NCBI GenBank assembly: GCA_963813975.1
Contig: CAWFAP010000007.1
Location: 744,001-808,000, forward strand
Source: RYN-230 sp963813975
Lineage (GTDB): Bacteria; Actinomycetota; Actinomycetes; Streptosporangiales; Streptosporangiaceae
Length of the DNA: 64,000 nt
Direction of reading: 5' to 3'
Positions within the stretch are counted from its first letter, which is position 1, and every line of letters starts with the position of its first letter. This document shows, piece by piece, positions 59,471 to 64,000 of the stretch. The notes under the pieces are model-generated. The model was not told the origin of the DNA. It saw only the letters and a program-made list of their open reading frames with translations, and searched no databases. A program made the position numbers and the translations under genes.

Positions 59471-60235
59471 ATGAACATCTCAGGGAACACCATCTTCATC
59501 CCCGGCTCCACCAGCGGCATCGGCCTCGCCCTCGCCCTGGAGCTGCAGGCCAGGGGCAACACGGTCATCGTTGGTGGCCGGCGCGCCGAACGGCTCGGGC
59601 AGATCGCCGCGCAGTACCCCGGCCTGGACACCGTCCAGGTCGACACCGCGGATTCGGCCAGTATCCAGTCCGCCGCGAAGGAAGTGCTGGCCCGGCATCC
59701 GGACCTCAACGTCCTGGTCGCGATGGCAGGCATCATGCGCGTCGAGGACTGGCGCCAGCCCGGGTCCTTCCTCGAGTCGGCCGAGTCCGTCGTGACGACC
59801 AACGTGCTCGGCCCGATCCGGCTCATCGCGGCGTTCATCGAGCACCTGCAGGCCCAGCCGGACGCCACGATCGTCACCGTCTCCTCGGGCCTGGCGTTCA
59901 CGCCGCTCAAGGCCACGCCGAGCTACAACGCGTCGAAGGCCGCGATCCACATGCTCAGCGAGTCGATCCGGCTGCAGTTCGCCGGCACGACCGTCAAGAT
60001 CGTGGAACTCGAGCCCCCGTCGGTCCGCACTTCGCTGCTGCCCGGCCAGGAAGACAACGAGATGGCGATGCCGCTCGATGAGTTCGTGGCCGAGGCCGCC
60101 GCGCTGCTGCAGGCCCAGCCCGAGGCGAAAGAGATCCAGGTCGAGCGGGTGAAGTTCCTCCGCTACGGCGAGGCGCGCGGCGACTACGAGCAGGTCGTTG
60201 CGGCGCTCAACGGGTCTGACCCGCACGGGAAATAA
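59471..60235 (+). CDS. SDR-family oxidoreductase, DltE-like
   Basis: A 254-residue short-chain dehydrogenase of the DltE-annotated subgroup: FIPGSTSGIGLALALELQARG, AMAGIMRVEDWRQP, VSSGLAFTPLKATPSYNASKAAIH and a C-terminal KEIQVERVKFLRYGEARGDY typical of that group. The name is historical; in actinomycetes there is no link to D-alanylation of teichoic acid, so the substrate is unknown. ATG 59471 follows CGGAG. Divergent from its probable regulator. Confidence 0.88.
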   Translation: MNISGNTIFIPGSTSGIGLALALELQARGNTVIVGGRRAERLGQIAAQYPGLDTVQVDTADSASIQSAAKEVLARHPDLNVLVAMAGIMRVEDWRQPGSFLESAESVVTTNVLGPIRLIAAFIEHLQAQPDATIVTVSSGLAFTPLKATPSYNASKAAIHMLSESIRLQFAGTTVKIVELEPPSVRTSLLPGQEDNEMAMPLDEFVAEAAALLQAQPEAKEIQVERVKFLRYGEARGDYEQVVAALNGSDPHGK

Positions 60236-60278
60236 CCGCCCGGGCCGCCCGCGCGCAGCCCGCATCGGGTCCGGCCGG

Positions 60279-61616
60279 TCATGAGTGGCGTGCGGGACGC
60301 ACGAGCACCCGCCAGATCACGACCCGCAGCAGCCGGGCGGCCCGGAGGTGGCTGGCGCTGCGGAGGGCCCGCCTGGCCCGGGCTCCGTGCAGCGCCCGCC
60401 AGGTCAGCCGTCCGGCTATCTGCCGGGGGCCGCCCGGTCTGCGCCGCGGCACCGCGGCCGGGTACATCGCCTGGTACTGGCGATCCGCGAACGCCGCCGC
60501 TGCCTGGACCGCGGCGTCCAGCAGCAGGTGCTCCGGCAGCTGGCCAGGCGACTGGGCGTAGTGCCCGGCCCGCGGCTGCGGGAGGAGTTCCCCCAGATCA
60601 CCGACGATGTCGAACTTGGCGTCGCGCAGGCTGGCCACGAGGTCCTCGGCTTGGGTTCTGGCCCACGCCTGGCGGCTCCCGGGCAGGGCCAGGCGCGCCT
60701 GGCGCGGCCGGGCGCCCAGGATCTGGTGCGCCAGGATGCGCTTGACATGCCGCGTGTAGAACCAGTCTGGCATGTCCGGCGGCAGCGCCTCGTTCATCCG
60801 GCGCAGCAGTTCGGCTTCCGGAAGTCCGAGCGAGGAATTGGCCCGCGCCCGGGTGAGGTCGATACCGGCGCATTCGATTCCGAGAACGGACGCGAAACGC
60901 GCCCAGAGTTCCTCAACCGGGCCCCCGCGCGGCATCGTGATGACATGCACGTGGTCCGGCGGGATGTGCTGCGACCATGCGTCCAGGATGGCCAGCGTGT
61001 CGTGCACATTCCAGAACCATGACCGGCTGCGCCGGTCGGCGGCGGACTGGATGCCGGTGACCCAATCGAGCCACTCTTCCCATTGGACGGTACTGCGGCA
61101 CTTGACCTTTTCCTGCCATTCGGCGGGAAGCAGGGTCGCGAGGTCGCGCACGGTGAGGACGATGTGCACCTCGGCCGCCAGCAATGACCGGACCGCCCGG
61201 TCCGCCTGCCTCGCGGTGCACGCGGCCAGCAGCTCGTCCGAGATGACCGCCGTCTGGGGGGCGCACAGCGCCTGCCGCCTCAGCACGTCCCAGTCGCCGG
61301 TCCATGGCTCAGCCGGATCCGAAGCCATCCGCGGGGCCCCGCGCAGATCCCGGCTGGCCCGGGAATGGTCCTGATGACTGAAGCCGGGCAGCACGACTCC
61401 CTGGGCGGCCAGCCAGGACCGGTTGCGCCACATGGCATCCTGGAGGAACGTCGTGCCCGTCTTCGGCTCCCCGACGTGAACGTAAACGCGCGGCCCGCCG
61501 CCGCCCGGCGCCCGGTTCTCCCGGCCCGGCGGAACCCGGTTCCGCCTTTCGCGCGCGGTCACGCTGACCACCGGCCCGGCAGCGGCGTATACGGGCGCCC
61601 GGGCGCGGCCCGGCAC
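60279..61616 (-). CDS. Sulfotransferase-like protein
   Basis: About 445 residues. The phosphosulfate-binding loop appears as VYVHVGEPKTGTTFLQDAMW near residue 45 and a second phosphate-binding region near VLTVRDLATLLPAEWQEKVK, as in PAPS-dependent sulfotransferases. The middle (HDTLAILDAWSQHIPPDHVHVITMP) and the C-terminal half match the group of uncharacterised actinomycete sulfotransferase-domain proteins. The last 50 residues are Arg-rich. The acceptor is unknown. The exact start is uncertain: the first 40 residues are low-complexity, and a GTG near 61565 would also give a full domain. Confidence 0.75.
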   Translation of the reverse strand: MPGRARAPVYAAAGPVVSVTARERRNRVPPGRENRAPGGGGPRVYVHVGEPKTGTTFLQDAMWRNRSWLAAQGVVLPGFSHQDHSRASRDLRGAPRMASDPAEPWTGDWDVLRRQALCAPQTAVISDELLAACTARQADRAVRSLLAAEVHIVLTVRDLATLLPAEWQEKVKCRSTVQWEEWLDWVTGIQSAADRRSRSWFWNVHDTLAILDAWSQHIPPDHVHVITMPRGGPVEELWARFASVLGIECAGIDLTRARANSSLGLPEAELLRRMNEALPPDMPDWFYTRHVKRILAHQILGARPRQARLALPGSRQAWARTQAEDLVASLRDAKFDIVGDLGELLPQPRAGHYAQSPGQLPEHLLLDAAVQAAAAFADRQYQAMYPAAVPRRRPGGPRQIAGRLTWRALHGARARRALRSASHLRAARLLRVVIWRVLVRPARHS

Positions 61617-62008
61617 CAGGGCTTAATTCTGGTCTGTATTAACCAGATCCAGCGCCTCTGCCCGTATTTCTGCCTGGCTTTCGGCTCTGCAGGCGTCATG
61701 CCGTGAGGATAGACAATTTTGACGCGGCGTTGAATGTAAATCGTATGTTCCGGATGACGGCGCGGCACGGGAAGGCCGGACGGCAGGAAGTATAGGTAAT
61801 AATGCCCGAATTGCCATTATCGTGAGCAGCGCGCTATTCCCCTGACGTGACTCCCGGTATAGCCCCCGCGGACCATCTCAGGGTGCGTCCGGTCACGACA
61901 GTGGCGGCGTGTCGTCCGCGGACCCGCGTGGGTGCCCGGCACGGGTTAAAACCCGGGGCGCCGCGGGAATTCATCGCCGCGCGGGCGGCGACCTTGCAGG
62001 ATGGGTGC
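61617..62008. other. 392-bp divergent spacer
   Basis: No gene supported. The part at 61620-61830 is AT-rich for this genome and holds a small dyad CTGGT-N8-ACCAG (61629-61646); it probably contains the promoters of the minus-strand sulfotransferase-like gene and the plus-strand sigma factor. The 61847-62008 part is open in the sigma-factor frame but lacks homology and a ribosome site. Confidence 0.5.
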
Positions 62009-62965
62009 ATGACCGCACCTGCCGAGCTCGTCGAGGCTGCTCGCTGTGGGGACGCTGGCGCGTTCGAGCAGCTCGTCGCGCCGTACCGCGGCGAGTTGCT
62101 GGCGCACTGCTACCGGATGCTCGGCTCGCTGCATGACGCCGAGGACGCGATGCAGGAGAGCCTGGTCCGGGCGTGGCGCAACATCGGCCGCCTCGACGAC
62201 CGCGGCTTCGTCCGCGCCTGGCTCTATACCATCGCGACCAACCGCTGCCTTACCGCGCTCGAGCGGCGCGATCGCCGGGAGCTGCCCGCCGGTATCGCGC
62301 CGGGCACACCCGCGACCGAGGTCAGCTGGCTCGAGCCTTACCCGGACACCTCACCCGAGGCGCAGTACGTGACTCGCGAGAGCGTCGAGCTCGCCTTCGT
62401 CGCCGCCCTTCAGCACCTGTCCGCGAGACAGCGGGCGGCGCTGATCCTGCGCGAGGTGCTCGGGTTCTCGGCGGCCGAGGTGGCCGAGCAGCTGGGCACG
62501 TCCACCGCGTCCGTGAACAGCGCCCTGCAGCGGGCCCGGAAAGTGATCAACTCGAACGCGCCGACCCAGCAGGCGGTGCTGCGCGACCTCGGCCGCGAGG
62601 CGGCCGGTGCGATCGTCAAGCGGTGGGCCGACGCCTGGCACGCCGGTGACGTGGACGTGATCGTCGCCATGCTGGCCGACGACGCACGCTACTCGATGCC
62701 CCCGCTGCCCGAGTGGTATCGCGGCCAGGACGAGATCCGCGCTTTCCTGCTGGGAGGGCCACTGCAGTCCCGGTGGCGGTTCCTGCCCACCACGGCGAAC
62801 GGGCAGCTCGCCTTCGGCACCTACCTGTGGGACCAATCCATGGAGCAGTACGTCCCGGGCGGCCTGGACGTCCTCACCATCCGGGATGGGCGGGTAGCCG
62901 AGGTCGTCGCCTTCCTCGCCGCTGATCTCACCCGGTTCGGGCTACCGGCGAGCATCCGCCGGTAG
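62009..62965 (+). CDS. ECF sigma factor with SnoaL-like C-terminal domain (SigG-like)
   Basis: A 318-residue extracytoplasmic-function sigma factor. Region 2: FEQLVAPYRGELLAHCYRMLGSLHDAEDAMQESLVRAWRNI; region 4: LSARQRAALILREVLGFSAAEVAEQLGTSTASVNSALQRAR. The C-terminal 130 residues form a SnoaL/NTF2-like domain (IVKRWADAWHAGDVDVIVAMLADDARYSMPPLPEWYRG), which in this class modulates activity in place of a separate anti-sigma factor. ATG 62009 has CAGGAT upstream; the frame extends to 61847 without homology. No anti-sigma gene adjoins it. Confidence 0.9.
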   Translation: MTAPAELVEAARCGDAGAFEQLVAPYRGELLAHCYRMLGSLHDAEDAMQESLVRAWRNIGRLDDRGFVRAWLYTIATNRCLTALERRDRRELPAGIAPGTPATEVSWLEPYPDTSPEAQYVTRESVELAFVAALQHLSARQRAALILREVLGFSAAEVAEQLGTSTASVNSALQRARKVINSNAPTQQAVLRDLGREAAGAIVKRWADAWHAGDVDVIVAMLADDARYSMPPLPEWYRGQDEIRAFLLGGPLQSRWRFLPTTANGQLAFGTYLWDQSMEQYVPGGLDVLTIRDGRVAEVVAFLAADLTRFGLPASIRR

Positions 62966-62987
62966 CCCGTTTCCCGGGGTGCCCGCC

Positions 62988-64000
62988 TCAGTACTTGTTC
63001 GCGACGAAGAGCGTCTGGGCCGGGAACTTCGTGAGGATCTCGGTGCCGTAGTCGGTGACGACGACTTCCTCCTCGATGCGCGCGGCGGAGATGCCGTCAG
63101 AGGCCGGGCAGTAGGTCTCCATCGCGAAGACCATGCCCGCCTGAAGCTCGATCGGGTTCTCCAGCGAGTTGAGCCGCGAGATAATCGGCCGCTCGTGCAG
63201 GCCGAGGCCGAGCCCGTGCGCGAACTGCAGGCCGAAGGCGGCGAGCTCGTTCTCGAAGCCGAAGTCCTGCGCCCGAGGCAGGATGCGGGCGACGGCGTCG
63301 GTCGAGACGCCGGGCTTGATGGCGGCGATCGCCGCGTCCATCCACTCCCGCGCCTGCGTGTAGGCGTCGTGCTGGCTCCCGGTCGCGCTGCCGACTCCGA
63401 AGGTGCGGTAGTAGCAGGTCCGGTAGCCGTTGAACGAGTGGATGATGTCGAAGAAGGCCTGGTCGCCGGGCCGGATGATGCGGTCGGTGAAGTTGTGCGG
63501 ATGCGGGTTGCAGCGCTCGCCCGAGATCGAGTTGACCGCCTCCACCTGGTCGCTGCCGAGCTCGTAGAGCCGCTTGTTCGCGAGCGCGACAATCTCGTTC
63601 TCGCGCACCCCCGGCTTGAGCACGTCGACGATGTCCTGGTAGACGCCGTCCACCATCGCCGCCGCCTGGTTGAGCAGCATGATCTCGTCCGGCGACTTGA
63701 TGACGCGGGCGTCGAGCATGGACTGCTGGGCATCGCGCACGGCGATGCCCTGCCGTTCCAGCTCGAACAGGAACGGCGGCTCGACGATGTCGAGACCGAG
63801 CGGGGCGTCAGCGACCCCGGCCTCCGTGAGCAGCGACTTGATCTCGGTCACCGCGTCGCGCATGAGGCCCGCCTCGGGGGCCACCGCGCCGCGGAAGCCG
63901 AGGAAACCGGGCCTCCAGTTCTCGTCCGGCAGCCACTTCGAGTACAGCTTGTGATGGCGTACCGCCGAGCCGAAGTCCCACAGGATGGGGTCCCGGTCCC
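62988..64000 (-). CDS. M24-family metallopeptidase (Xaa-Pro peptidase-like), 5' end outside window
   Basis: The C-terminal 337 or so residues of a pita-bread-fold peptidase. The frame is open through the right edge (WDFGSAVRHHKLYSKWLPDE near it), so the start is missing. Metal-binding positions: Asp in AFFDIIHSFNGYRTCYYRTF, His in FAHGLGLGLHERP, Glu in VFAMETYCP and Glu in ARIEEEVVVTDYG. The N-terminal creatinase-like domain is partly present. This group removes X-Pro dipeptides or acts on related substrates. The stop lies 22 bp from the convergent sigma factor. Confidence 0.9.
   Translation of the reverse strand, partial: DRDPILWDFGSAVRHHKLYSKWLPDENWRPGFLGFRGAVAPEAGLMRDAVTEIKSLLTEAGVADAPLGLDIVEPPFLFELERQGIAVRDAQQSMLDARVIKSPDEIMLLNQAAAMVDGVYQDIVDVLKPGVRENEIVALANKRLYELGSDQVEAVNSISGERCNPHPHNFTDRIIRPGDQAFFDIIHSFNGYRTCYYRTFGVGSATGSQHDAYTQAREWMDAAIAAIKPGVSTDAVARILPRAQDFGFENELAAFGLQFAHGLGLGLHERPIISRLNSLENPIELQAGMVFAMETYCPASDGISAARIEEEVVVTDYGTEILTKFPAQTLFVANKY

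Noticed and set aside
61559..61817. Two small minus-strand frames (64-69 codons) in the AT-rich spacer upstream of the sulfotransferase-like gene
   Set aside because: No ribosome site, odd composition for the genome, and they overlap the gene start and probable promoters.
1..64000. CRISPR arrays, tRNA/rRNA genes, insertion sequences, prophage or attachment sites
   Set aside because: I looked for spaced direct repeats, tRNA cloverleaf ends, transposase or integrase motifs and saw none; the only tandem arrays are the 15-bp triple repeat and repeats within coding linkers.

Overview
The window is high-GC DNA (GC-rich third codon positions, many GTG starts, 4-bp ATGA/GTGA overlaps) from an actinomycete. 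A conservon-type signalling cluster, an NrtR-nadABC locus, a CGNR zinc-finger protein, MmyB-like XRE and FCD-type GntR regulators, and lipoprotein-based ABC uptake systems all fit Actinomycetes. I cannot name the genus. No rRNA, tRNA, CRISPR array, transposase or phage gene was seen.

Layout. 0-8 kb: a TPP riboswitch facing off the left edge, an MreB-like actin, a D,D-carboxypeptidase, a CGNR regulator divergent from an EamA exporter, a broken trmO/padR chimera, a haloalkane dehalogenase, an unknown protein, a methyltransferase and OsmC. 8-12.4 kb (minus): a conservon (sensor kinase, roadblock protein, small GTPase) that lacks the usual DUF742 member. 12.8-23.8 kb: an orphan NitT/TauT-type binding lipoprotein, a peptide-type ABC system (binding protein; two permeases and a fused double ATPase), a quinone-oxidoreductase-like MDR enzyme, a secreted type-B carboxylesterase and a frameshifted SDR. 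23.8-28.4 kb: nrtR divergent from nadABC with a 23-bp dyad between them. 28.6-33.1 kb: a secreted subtilase with a tryptophan-rich C-terminal repeat, overlapping a membrane GGDEF-EAL gene that carries two compensating indels. 33.3-34.7 kb: a conserved protein of unknown function.

34.7-57.4 kb is a carbohydrate or sugar-acid utilisation island. It holds a sugar ABC importer with a DapA-family aldolase; a GntR regulator heading an operon of 2-hydroxyacid dehydrogenase, SDR, stand-alone lipoyl domain and E1alpha/E1beta of a 2-oxoacid dehydrogenase; a malate/lactate-type dehydrogenase; two more DapA-family lyases; a gluconolactonase-like protein; a second SDR and second GntR; an operon of ROK kinase, Gfo/Idh oxidoreductase, TIM-barrel isomerase and alpha/beta hydrolase; and an operon of an Rpe-like epimerase and two zinc alcohol dehydrogenases. 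Six occurrences of one 17-bp motif (consensus CWGTWGACWGTWWWCWG) lie upstream of the island's transcription units. In two cases the site sits directly on a start codon that has no ribosome-binding site. I infer one GntR-controlled regulon across the island.

57.6-64 kb: an aldo/keto reductase with palindromic operators, an MmyB-like regulator divergent from a DltE-like SDR, a sulfotransferase-like protein, an ECF sigma factor with a SnoaL-like tail, and an M24 peptidase cut by the right edge.

Four genes (SDR, GGDEF-EAL, DapA-like, ROK) carry frameshifts, and trmO/padR is chimeric. Either this stretch is decaying or the assembly has indel errors in GC-rich runs. Where I moved a start codon, the entry says why.
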